Below, piece after piece: positions 1 through 6,424 of a DNA stretch of 7,134 nt. The stretch covers positions 1 to 7,134 of the forward strand of contig JAFAYN010000497.1 of the NCBI GenBank assembly GCA_019240375.1, given 5' to 3'. How positions within the stretch are numbered: the stretch's first letter is position 1; each line of letters begins with the position of its first letter. The DNA comes from Gemmatimonadota bacterium (lineage in GTDB: Bacteria > Gemmatimonadota > Gemmatimonadetes > Longimicrobiales > Longimicrobiaceae). Under the pieces are notes generated by a model, which saw only the letters and a list, made by a program, of their open reading frames with translations, had not been told where the DNA came from and did not search any database. The position numbers and the translations under genes are program-made.

Positions 1-2
1 CG

Positions 3-2990
3 CGCGACGCCGGGCGCATCGCCCCGGAGGCGTTCCCCACCCTGGCGGAGCTCCTCCTGGCCGTGTGGACCGGGGACGCCCCGGAGGACGCCTTCAACGC
101 GCTCACCCTGCGCGCCGGGCTGCGCTGGCGCGAGGTGGACGTGCTCCGCACCTACGCCAACTACGCCGCGCAGATCGGCGCCGTTCCCACCCGGCTGGCC
201 CCGGCGCGCGCCCTGGTGCGCTACCCGGAGGTGGCCCGGCTCCTGATCCGCCTCTTCCACGCCCGCTTCGACCCGGCGGGGACCGCCGCGGCCGGGGAGT
301 GGGATGCGCTCTGGGGCGAGTTCGTCCGCGCGCTGGAGGGCGTCGGCTCGCTGGCCGACGACCGCGCCCTGCGCCGGCTGGGGAACCTGGTGGGGGCCAC
401 CGTCCGCACCAACTACTTCCGGAACGGCGCCGCCGACCCCACCCGGCGCAGCGGCGGGGTCCCGTACATCTCCGTCAAGGTGCGCTCCGCCGACATGGAG
501 GAGTTGAAGCGCTCGCGCCTCCTGTACGAGGTGTACGTCCATTCGGCCCGGATGGAGGGGATCCACCTGCGCGGCGCTCCCGTGTCGCGCGGTGGGATCC
601 GCTGGTCCGACCGCCCGGACGACTTCCGCACCGAGATCCTGGGGCTGGTGACCACGCAGGTGGTCAAGAACGCCACCATCGTCCCCTCCGGCTCCAAGGG
701 CGGCTTCATCACCAGGCGCGTGTACGCCGACCGCGACGAGATGGGGCGCGAGGCGGCCGAGCAGTACCGCACCCTGATGCGCGGCTTGCTGGACGTCACC
801 GACAACCTGGTGGACGGCCGGGTAGTGCACCCCGAGGGGGTGGTGCGCCACGACGGCGACGACCCGTACCTGGTGGTCGCCGCCGACAAGGGGACCGCGC
901 ACCTGTCCGACACCGCGAACGCCGTGGCCGCCGAGTACGGCTTCTGGCTGGGCGACGCCTTCGCCTCGGGCGGGAGCCAGGGGTACGACCACAAGAAGGA
1001 GGGGATCACCGCCCGCGGCGCCTGGGAGTGCGTCAAGCGCCACTTCCGCGAGATGGGGAAGGACATCCAGTCCGAGCCCTTCACCGTGGCGGGGATCGGC
1101 GACATGAGCGGGGACGTGTTCGGGAACGGGATGCTCCTGTCCCGGCAGATCCGCCTGGTCGCCGCCTTCGACCACCGGCACATCTTTTTGGACCCGAACC
1201 CGGACCCGGCCACCAGCTTCGCCGAGCGGGAGCGGATGTTCGCGCTCCCGCGCTCCAGCTGGGAGGATTACGACCGGAGCCTCCTTTCGCCGGGGGGGAT
1301 GATCGTCCCGCGCGCCTCCAAGGAGGTGCGCCTGAACCCGGAGGTCCGCGCCGCGCTGGGGATCGACGAGAGCGTGGAGAGCGTGGACGGCGAGGGGCTG
1401 ATCCGCGCGGTGCTCAAGGCCCCGGTGGAATTGCTCTGGAACGGCGGGATCGGGACCTACGTCAAGAGCCCCACCGAGACCCACGCCGACGCGGGCGACA
1501 CCACCAACGACCCGGTGCGCATCAACGCCGACGAGTTGCGCTGCCAGGTAGTGGGCGAGGGCGGCAACCTGGGCTTCACCCAGAAGGGGCGCATCCACTA
1601 CGCACGCCGCGGCGGGCGGATCAACACCGACGCGCTGGACAACTCGGCCGGCGTGGACATGTCGGACCACGAGGTCAACCTCAAGATCCTCCTCAACGCC
1701 GTGGTCGGCTCCGGCCAGATGGACGAGGACGGGCGGAACCGGCTGCTGGAAAGCATGACCGACGACGTCTCGCACCTGGTGCTGCGCAACAACGTCGGGC
1801 AGTCGCTGGCGGTGTCGCTGGACGAAGCGCGCAGCCAGGAGGCGCTGGACGACTTCGTGGCGCTGATCACCGCGCTGGAGCGCGACGGGCGGGTGGACCG
1901 CAACGCCGAGGGGCTCCCCACCACCGACACCATGCACGAGGTGGCGCAGAGCGGGGCCGGGCTCACCCGCCCCACCCTGTCGGTGCTGCTGGCGCACGCC
2001 AAGCTGTATGCCAAGTCCAACCTGCTCGCCTCCGCCCTCCCGGACGACCCGGCCACGGAATCGTACCTGGTGGAGTACTTCCCCGCGCCGGCGGTGGAGA
2101 CCGCCGGAGTGGAGCGGCTGCGGGCGCACCGGCTGCGGCGGGAGATCGTCACCACCGAGCTAGTCAACGACCTGGTCAACCTGATGGGGTCGTCGTTCCT
2201 GCACCGGGTGGCGCGCGACACCGGGAGCGACCTGGCCTCGGTGGCGCGGGCGTGGCTGATCGCCAGCCGGATCTCGGGCGCCGCGGAGATCCGCGCCGAC
2301 CTGGACCGGGCGGAGGGGCGCTTCCCCACCGCCACGGTGTACCGCTGGGGGCTGGGGCTGGCCCGGGTGCTGGAAGCCACCACCCACTGGGTGCTCGCCA
2401 ACGTCCCGGCCGACCTCCCCACCCCGGCGACCATCGAGGAGCTGCGCGGCGGGCTGGCCCGGCTGCGCGGCGACTTCGCCTCGACGGTGACGGGGGAGGA
2501 CCGCCGCGTCTTCGAGGAGCGGCTGGCGGAGGTGGTGGGGCTGGGGGTGGAGCGCGCGCTCGCCGAGCGGCTGATCACCCTCCGCTTCCTCCCGCAGCTC
2601 CTGGACGTGCTGCGCATCGCCCGCGACGGCGGGACCGACGCGGTGGCGACGGCGCAGGCGTACTACCTGGTGGCGGAGCGCTTCGGGATGGCCGAGGTGC
2701 GCCAGGCGCTGCGCCGGGTGGCGGGCGACGACTCGTGGGACCGCCGTCACGCCGCCGCCCTGGCCGAGGACGTGACCCGCGCCCAGCGGGAGATCGTGCA
2801 GGCGGTGCTCGCCGGGAGCGCCGAGGGGCGCGGGGTGGACGGCGCACTGGAGGAGTTCACCCGCCGGCACGCCCGGGAGGTGCAGGCGTACCGAGCCCTG
2901 CTGGAAGAGCTGCGCGCCGACGAGCGGGCCCCGCTCTCCGCCTGGGCTCTGGCGACCCGGGCGCTGCAGGCGGTGGCCGCCGGAGGCTGA
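3..2990 (+). CDS. gdh: NAD-dependent glutamate dehydrogenase, large type, C-terminal part (5' end outside window)
   Basis: It oxidatively deaminates glutamate to 2-oxoglutarate and ammonia with NAD (EC 1.4.1.2), a cytoplasmic catabolic step feeding the TCA cycle. The frame is open to the left edge; a GTG at 63 is an internal valine, because coding-like sequence continues upstream of it. Counting that valine as 1, the catalytic core has the family signatures: EGIHLRGAPVSRGGIRWSDR (165-184), the substrate-loop lysine in PSGSKGGF (K212), AADKGTAHLSDTAN (273-286) and the nucleotide-binding GIGDMSGDVFGNG (344-356). The conserved stretch LLWNGGIGTYVKSP, then GEGGNLGFTQ, and a helical C-terminal domain follow. 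Family members are about 1,600 residues, so the 995 visible here are roughly the C-terminal 60%; the N-terminal ACT-like regulatory region must lie to the left. No frameshift or internal stop is seen. It ends 28 nt before a strong hairpin terminator. Family identity is very secure. Confidence 0.96.
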   Translation, partial: RDAGRIAPEAFPTLAELLLAVWTGDAPEDAFNALTLRAGLRWREVDVLRTYANYAAQIGAVPTRLAPARALVRYPEVARLLIRLFHARFDPAGTAAAGEWDALWGEFVRALEGVGSLADDRALRRLGNLVGATVRTNYFRNGAADPTRRSGGVPYISVKVRSADMEELKRSRLLYEVYVHSARMEGIHLRGAPVSRGGIRWSDRPDDFRTEILGLVTTQVVKNATIVPSGSKGGFITRRVYADRDEMGREAAEQYRTLMRGLLDVTDNLVDGRVVHPEGVVRHDGDDPYLVVAADKGTAHLSDTANAVAAEYGFWLGDAFASGGSQGYDHKKEGITARGAWECVKRHFREMGKDIQSEPFTVAGIGDMSGDVFGNGMLLSRQIRLVAAFDHRHIFLDPNPDPATSFAERERMFALPRSSWEDYDRSLLSPGGMIVPRASKEVRLNPEVRAALGIDESVESVDGEGLIRAVLKAPVELLWNGGIGTYVKSPTETHADAGDTTNDPVRINADELRCQVVGEGGNLGFTQKGRIHYARRGGRINTDALDNSAGVDMSDHEVNLKILLNAVVGSGQMDEDGRNRLLESMTDDVSHLVLRNNVGQSLAVSLDEARSQEALDDFVALITALERDGRVDRNAEGLPTTDTMHEVAQSGAGLTRPTLSVLLAHAKLYAKSNLLASALPDDPATESYLVEYFPAPAVETAGVERLRAHRLRREIVTTELVNDLVNLMGSSFLHRVARDTGSDLASVARAWLIASRISGAAEIRADLDRAEGRFPTATVYRWGLGLARVLEATTHWVLANVPADLPTPATIEELRGGLARLRGDFASTVTGEDRRVFEERLAEVVGLGVERALAERLITLRFLPQLLDVLRIARDGGTDAVATAQAYYLVAERFGMAEVRQALRRVAGDDSWDRRHAAALAEDVTRAQREIVQAVLAGSAEGRGVDGALEEFTRRHAREVQAYRALLEELRADERAPLSAWALATRALQAVAAGG

Positions 2991-3018
2991 GCCACGGCTC
3001 CTTTACGAGGCACACGAG

Positions 3019-3050
3019 AAAGCCCCGTCGGCGGTTGCCGGCGGGGCTTT
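3019..3050 (+). terminator. Intrinsic terminator after glutamate dehydrogenase (hairpin copy 1)
   Basis: A stem of 14 base pairs with one G-T wobble: left arm AAAGCCCC plus GTCGGC (3019-3032), loop GGTT (3033-3036), right arm GCCGGC plus GGGGCTTT (3037-3050). The T-tract is short (TTT, then CCC), as is common in high-GC genomes. It lies 28 nt after the dehydrogenase stop and 51 nt before the antitoxin start. Its core from 3021 to 3051 is repeated without a mismatch at 3759-3789. Confidence 0.88.
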
Positions 3051-3087
3051 CCCGTACTAACCTGCCGCGGGTGCCGAGAGATCATCC

Positions 3088-3092
3088 GGAGG
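3088..3092 (+). promoter_or_regulatory. Shine-Dalgarno site for the MntA-like gene
   Basis: GGAGG lies 9 nt upstream of the ATG at 3102, which supports that start. The region between the terminator and this site (3051-3087) must hold the operon's promoter if it has its own, but no convincing -35/-10 pair was found there. Confidence 0.7.
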
Positions 3093-3101
3093 CGAAAGCA
3101 G

Positions 3102-3404
3102 ATGCGGAGCAACGTCGAGATTCCACAGGAGCGGATCGCCGAGTTCTGCCGGCGCTGGCACGTCACCGAGTTCTCGCTCTTCGGCTCCGTGCTGCGCGAG
3201 GACTTCCGCGCCGACAGCGACGTGGACGTGCTGGTGGTCTTCGAGCCCGGAACGGAGCTGGGGTGGGAGGACTGGGAGCGGATGCAGCAGGAGCTGGAGG
3301 CGGTGTTCGGCCGTCCGGTCGACCTGGTGGAAAAGAGCGCGGTCACGAACCCGTTTCGCCGGAGCCACATCCTGCGGACGCACCGGGTGGTGTATGCAGC
3401 CTGA
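3102..3404 (+). CDS. mntA: MntA-like minimal nucleotidyltransferase, antitoxin of an MNT/HEPN module
   Basis: A 100-residue minimal nucleotidyltransferase. Residues 28-42 form the family signature GSX10DXD: G28-S29, ten residues, then D40 and D42, the metal-binding aspartates. A third acidic residue, D74 in PVDLV, is in the expected place on the next strand. The protein is almost entirely this one domain and has no membrane segment. In characterised HepT/MntA pairs the MNT protein transfers AMP from ATP to a tyrosine of the HEPN toxin and so blocks its ribonuclease activity; with all three acidic residues present, this one should be catalytically competent. The start is fixed by a GGAGG 9 nt upstream. 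The stop overlaps the toxin start by 11 nt, so translation is probably coupled and antitoxin is made first. A stand-alone nucleotidyltransferase is unlikely given the partner. Confidence 0.9.
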   Translation: MRSNVEIPQERIAEFCRRWHVTEFSLFGSVLREDFRADSDVDVLVVFEPGTELGWEDWERMQQELEAVFGRPVDLVEKSAVTNPFRRSHILRTHRVVYAA

Positions 3405-3747
3405 GGAGCGGGACCTCGCCTACCTGTGGGACATGCGGGAGTTCGCCCGCGATGCCCGGTCCATGGCCGAGGGTCTGACCTCCGAGCGTCTGCGCTCCGC
3501 CCGGATGGAGCAGTTCGCGCTGTCCAAGGCCGTCGAGCTGATCGGGGAAGCCGCCTCACGGGTTTCGCAGCCGTTCCGGGATGCTCACCCCGAGATCCCC
3601 TGGCGCGCGATCATCGGGATGCGGAACCGCCTGGTACACGACTACCGGGGAATCGACCTGAGCCGCGTGTGGGACATCGTCCAGCGCGATCTCCCGCCCC
3701 TGATCGATGCGCTCGACAGGCTGATTCCTCCTCCCCCCGCGGAGTAG
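3394..3747 (+). CDS. hepT: HepT-like HEPN ribonuclease toxin (DUF86 family)
   Basis: A 117-residue, mostly helical HEPN-domain protein of the DUF86/HepT type. The catalytic motif RX4HXY is intact in GMRNRLVHDY (75-84): R77, H82 and Y84. It is preceded by the typical IPWRAIIG (68-75) and followed by a last helix and a proline-rich tail. HEPN toxins of this kind act as dimers that cut RNA. In studied pairs the motif tyrosine, here Y84, is AMPylated by the MNT partner, which neutralises the toxin. The ATG at 3394 lies inside the end of mntA, with an 11-nt overlap and only a poor GGTGG-like ribosome site, which suggests translational coupling. The gene ends 9 nt before a hairpin terminator shared with the convergent gene on the right. 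Toxicity in the native host is inferred, not shown. Confidence 0.9.
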   Translation: MQPEERDLAYLWDMREFARDARSMAEGLTSERLRSARMEQFALSKAVELIGEAASRVSQPFRDAHPEIPWRAIIGMRNRLVHDYRGIDLSRVWDIVQRDLPPLIDALDRLIPPPPAE

Positions 3748-3756
3748 GGATGGAAA

Positions 3757-3788
3757 AGAGCCCCGTCGGCGGTTGCCGGCGGGGCTTT
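3757..3788. terminator. Bidirectional intrinsic terminator between convergent hepT and the PAS-GGDEF-EAL gene (hairpin copy 2)
   Basis: The stem pairs AGCCCC plus GTCGGC (3759-3770) with GCCGGC plus GGGGCT (3775-3786) around the loop GGTT; outer G-T and A-T pairs may extend it to 3757-3788. On the plus strand it is followed by TTTCTC. On the minus strand the stem is followed by CTTTTCC, so it can end transcription from both sides. It lies 9 nt after the hepT stop and about 35 nt downstream of the stop of the minus-strand gene. The core matches copy 1 exactly. Confidence 0.88.
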
Positions 3789-3822
3789 CTCGTGCTCGCT
3801 TTCCCTCCTGCCGCCGCGGCGG

Positions 3823-5688
3823 CTACCAGCGTGGGTCGGCCAGGAGCAGGTCCCTCGCGGCGCCGCTCTCCACCGGGCGGGAGAACAGGTACCCCTGTCC
3901 GTAGTCGCACCCCAGCTCGCGCAGGGCGGCAAGCTGCTCCGGCGTTTCCACCCCTTCCGCCACCACCGGGACCTCCAGGCTGCGCGCCAGGGTGACGATG
4001 GTGCGGACGATCTCGGTGTTCCCCTGCCGCTCCGACGGGGAGCCCTCCAGCCCGTGGATGAACGAGCGGTCGATCTTGATGGCGTTGAGCGGGAGCTGGT
4101 GCAGGTAGCTGAGGCTGGAGTACCCCGTCCCGAAGTCGTCCAGGTACAGCTCCACCTCCATCCCCTTGAGCCGGTGCAGGAGCGCGGCCGAGGCGGCGGG
4201 GTCGTCCAGCATGGAGCTCTCGGTCAGCTCCAGCTTCAGGCAGCGCGGGGGGAGGGCGTGCTCCTCCAGCAGGGCGCGGATCTCCTCCACCAGCCCCGGG
4301 TCGCGCAGCTGCTTGGGCGACACGTTGACGCTCACCTCCAGCGCGTCCACCTCCGGGATCTCCGCGCGCCACTCCGCAAGCTGCCGGGCCGCCTCTGCCA
4401 GCACCCAGCTCCCCAGCGGGAGGATCATCCCCGTGTCCTCCGCCACCGGGATGAAGCGGGCCGGGGAGATCATCCCCTGCTCGGGGTGCTCCCAGCGGGC
4501 CAGCGCCTCCAGCGCGGCCACCCGCCCCGTCCCCAGGTGCACCAGCGGCTGGTAGTGCAGGCGCAGCTCGCCACGCTGCAGCGCGTGGCGGAGGTCGGTT
4601 TCCAGCTGCAGCCTCTCCAGCGCCGCGGCGTGCATCGAGCGGTCGAACACCGCGCACTGCGCCATCCCGGCGCCCTTGGCGCGGTACATGGCCATGTCGG
4701 CGTTGCGGAGGAGGTGCTCCGGGCGCTCGTCCGGCCGCTCCGCCAGCGCCACCCCGATGCTGGCGGTGGTGAACGCCTCGTAGCCGTCCAGGTCGAAGGG
4801 GGCGGCCAGCTCACGCTGGATCCGCCCCGCCACCGCGACCGCCTGGCTCGCGTCGGTCCCGTCGAGCAGGATGACGAACTCGTCCCCCCCGAAGCGCGCC
4901 ACCGTGTCGGTGCCGCGCACGCACTCGCGCAGCCGGTTCGCCACGCTGCAGAGCAGCTGGTCGCCGACGAAGTGCCCCAGCGAGTCGTTGATCACCTTGA
5001 AGCGGTCCAGGTCCAGGAACAGGACCGCGCAGGCTACCCCCTCCTCCTCGTCGCAGCGCTCCACCGCCGCCGCCAGGCGCTCCATCAGCAGCACCCGGTT
5101 GGGGAGCCCGGTGAGCGGGTCGTGCAGCGCGCTGTGGCGCAGCCGCTCTTCCAGCTCCCTCCGCTCGGCCTCGGCGCGGTGTCGCTCCGTGATGTCCTCC
5201 ACCATCGCCACGCAGAAGCGCGGCTGCCCCGCCGCGTCGCGCACCACCGAGGTGGTCAGCCGGACGGGGAGGAAGGAGCCGTCCTTGCACCGGTAGCGCT
5301 TCTCCATCTGGTAGTGGGAAAGCTTCCCGGCCACCAGCTGGCGGAAGAGCGGGACGTTGCGGGCGTTGTCGTCGGGGTGGTTGAGCGAGGTGAAGGGCAT
5401 CTCCCGGACCTCGTCCAGGTCGTACCCCACCATGCGCAGGAACGCCGCGTTGGCCTCGATGAAGCGCCCCTCCATGTTCACGATCCCGATCCCCATGGCC
5501 GCGCCCTCGAACACGGCGCGGAACCACTCTTCCTGCGTGCGGAGGAAGAGGAGCAGCTCGCCGGGGTCGGTGGGGACCGCGGGGGGGATGAACAGCTCGG
5601 GCGCCTCGGGGGCGGGGCCGTGTAGACGGGTCAAGAGGGAAATGCGGGACGACGGAAGGGGTGTTCCTGGATTGTCCGGGAGGGACAC
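3823..5688 (-). CDS. PAS-GGDEF-EAL protein, predicted bifunctional diguanylate cyclase/c-di-GMP phosphodiesterase
   Basis: A 621-residue protein for making and breaking cyclic-di-GMP. A proline-rich leader (about 1-45) precedes a PAS domain (about 50-170, ending in the PAC-like [14 protein letters not shown]), a linker helix, GGDEF (about 185-345) and EAL (about 365-615). The cyclase site GGDEF is at 267-271, with metal-ligand candidate D226 in FLDLDRFK. The inhibitory I-site RGTD (258-261) sits five residues before it, so product inhibition is likely. The EAL domain keeps EAL (394-396), N455, ELTE (487-490), DDFGTG (517-522), K538 and D540, E578 and Q598, so phosphodiesterase activity is also predicted. 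No membrane segment is seen, so it is probably cytoplasmic with its signal entering through PAS; the ligand is unknown. The GTG start directly follows an in-frame stop (TGA GCG GTG) and lacks a clear ribosome site, so translation may begin slightly further in. Confidence 0.94.
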   Translation of the reverse strand: MSLPDNPGTPLPSSRISLLTRLHGPAPEAPELFIPPAVPTDPGELLLFLRTQEEWFRAVFEGAAMGIGIVNMEGRFIEANAAFLRMVGYDLDEVREMPFTSLNHPDDNARNVPLFRQLVAGKLSHYQMEKRYRCKDGSFLPVRLTTSVVRDAAGQPRFCVAMVEDITERHRAEAERRELEERLRHSALHDPLTGLPNRVLLMERLAAAVERCDEEEGVACAVLFLDLDRFKVINDSLGHFVGDQLLCSVANRLRECVRGTDTVARFGGDEFVILLDGTDASQAVAVAGRIQRELAAPFDLDGYEAFTTASIGVALAERPDERPEHLLRNADMAMYRAKGAGMAQCAVFDRSMHAAALERLQLETDLRHALQRGELRLHYQPLVHLGTGRVAALEALARWEHPEQGMISPARFIPVAEDTGMILPLGSWVLAEAARQLAEWRAEIPEVDALEVSVNVSPKQLRDPGLVEEIRALLEEHALPPRCLKLELTESSMLDDPAASAALLHRLKGMEVELYLDDFGTGYSSLSYLHQLPLNAIKIDRSFIHGLEGSPSERQGNTEIVRTIVTLARSLEVPVVAEGVETPEQLAALRELGCDYGQGYLFSRPVESGAARDLLLADPRW

Positions 5689-5753
5689 CGCTCAATGTAA
5701 GTGGTGCATGGACCGGGCGGTAGCCTTTTGTTTCCCGCCGGGGACGGCCCGCC
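5689..5753 (-). other. Short spacer between the carbonic anhydrase and PAS-GGDEF-EAL genes
   Basis: 65 nt between two genes on the same strand. No convincing terminator is present: only GC-rich short inverted segments without a T-tract. A TACATT near 5692-5697, read on the minus strand, weakly resembles a -10 box but has no good -35 partner. Read-through from the carbonic anhydrase gene is therefore possible. Confidence 0.3.
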
Positions 5754-6413
5754 TCAGGGAGAGGGGGCGACGTCCCCGCCGCTCACGGCCGCCTCGTAGC
5801 TCGCCGCCATCTCGTCCGGACCGGCGACGACGACGTTCAGGTCGTGCAGGAGCCCGGTCTGCAGGCGGTAGATCCACCCGTGCACGGCCAGCGGCTGCCC
5901 GCGCTCCCACGCCTCCTGGACGATGGTGGTCTGGCACACGTTCACCACCTGCTCGATCACGTTCAGCTCGCACAGCCGGTCCAGGCGCTCCTCCTCGTCC
6001 ACGATGCCGTCGAGCTGGTCACGGTGCTTGTGCTGCACGTCCTGCACGTGGCGGAGCCAGTTGTCGATCAGCCCCAGCCGTGAGTTCAGCAGCGCCGCCC
6101 GCACCCCGCCGCACCCGTAGTGCCCGGTGACGATCACGTGGCGCACCTTGAGCACGTCCACCGCGAACTGGAGCACGGACAGGCAGTTCAGGTCGGTGTG
6201 CACCACCACGTTCGCCACGTTGCGGTGCACGAACAGCTCGCCCGGGAGGAGGTCCACGATCTCGTTGGCGGGCACCCGGCTGTCGGCGCACCCGATCCAC
6301 AGGTACTCGGGCGACTGCTGGCCGGACAGGCGGGAGAAGAAATCGGGGTCGCGCGCCGTCATGCGCGCGGCCCAGTCCCGGTTCTTGGTGAACAGCTCTT
6401 TCAGGATGCGCAT
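5754..6413 (-). CDS. can: Beta-class carbonic anhydrase, Can type
   Basis: It interconverts CO2 and bicarbonate in the cytoplasm, supplying bicarbonate for carboxylases (EC 4.2.1.1). The 219 residues match the usual length and, as I recall it, closely resemble E. coli Can throughout. Zinc ligands C42, H98 and C101 are present, as is the D44-R46 dyad in CADSRVP (42-48). Further family blocks are PGELFVHRNVAN (57-68), HTDLNCLSV (72-80), GHYGCGGV (97-104), LCELNVIEQV (147-156) and HGWIY (178-182). W39, R64 and Y182 match the residues that form the non-catalytic bicarbonate site of allosteric type II enzymes, so inhibition by bicarbonate is plausible. The ATG at 6413 places the first zinc cysteine at residue 42 as in E. 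coli; the open frame continues upstream only as a shadow of the previous gene. It follows the methyltransferase gene after 11 nt, so the two are probably co-transcribed. Confidence 0.96.
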   Translation of the reverse strand: MRILKELFTKNRDWAARMTARDPDFFSRLSGQQSPEYLWIGCADSRVPANEIVDLLPGELFVHRNVANVVVHTDLNCLSVLQFAVDVLKVRHVIVTGHYGCGGVRAALLNSRLGLIDNWLRHVQDVQHKHRDQLDGIVDEEERLDRLCELNVIEQVVNVCQTTIVQEAWERGQPLAVHGWIYRLQTGLLHDLNVVVAGPDEMAASYEAAVSGGDVAPSP

Positions 6414-6424
6414 CGGTCTCGGTC

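Larger units (their letters stand above)
3021..3789. repeat. Pair of identical 31-nt hairpin cores flanking the mntA-hepT operon
   Basis: The segments 3021-3051 and 3759-3789 are identical over 31 nt (AGCCCC, GTCGGC, GGTT, GCCGGC, GGGGCT, TTC) and lie 738 nt apart in direct orientation. After one mismatch, CGT also matches. Both are terminator hairpins. The interval holds the complete toxin-antitoxin operon and nothing else. Confidence 0.85.

Noticed and set aside
413..1213. A 266-codon minus-strand open frame within glutamate dehydrogenase
   Set aside because: It lies entirely antisense to the most conserved catalytic part of the dehydrogenase and is Ser/Arg-rich without recognisable domains.
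3035..3063. Possible promoter for mntA: TTGCCG as -35 with TACTAA or TAACCT as -10
   Set aside because: TACTAA is only 14 nt away and TAACCT matches the consensus at three of six positions. The -35 candidate lies within the terminator stem-loop. Too weak to annotate.
65..3478. A 1,137-codon open frame on the plus strand overlapping glutamate dehydrogenase and mntA
   Set aside because: It is a frame-shifted shadow: composition is dominated by Arg, Gly, Pro and Ala with no domain signature, and it runs across the terminator and into mntA. Long shadows are expected at this GC content.
3102..3747. Horizontal transfer of the toxin-antitoxin operon suggested by slightly lower GC
   Set aside because: Sampled rows are about 65-70% GC against a little over 70% in neighbours. 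The difference is small, and codon use still favours G/C third positions.
3811..3822. Perfect 12-bp palindrome CCGCCGCGGCGG just beyond the stop of the PAS-GGDEF-EAL gene
   Set aside because: With no loop or T-tract it is not a terminator, and short GC palindromes are expected by chance at this composition.
4054..5625. A 523-codon plus-strand open frame antisense to the PAS-GGDEF-EAL gene
   Set aside because: Its His/Gln/Val/Leu/Arg-rich composition is what the complementary strand of a high-GC gene gives. No motif was recognised, and the opposite strand holds clear PAS, GGDEF and EAL motifs.
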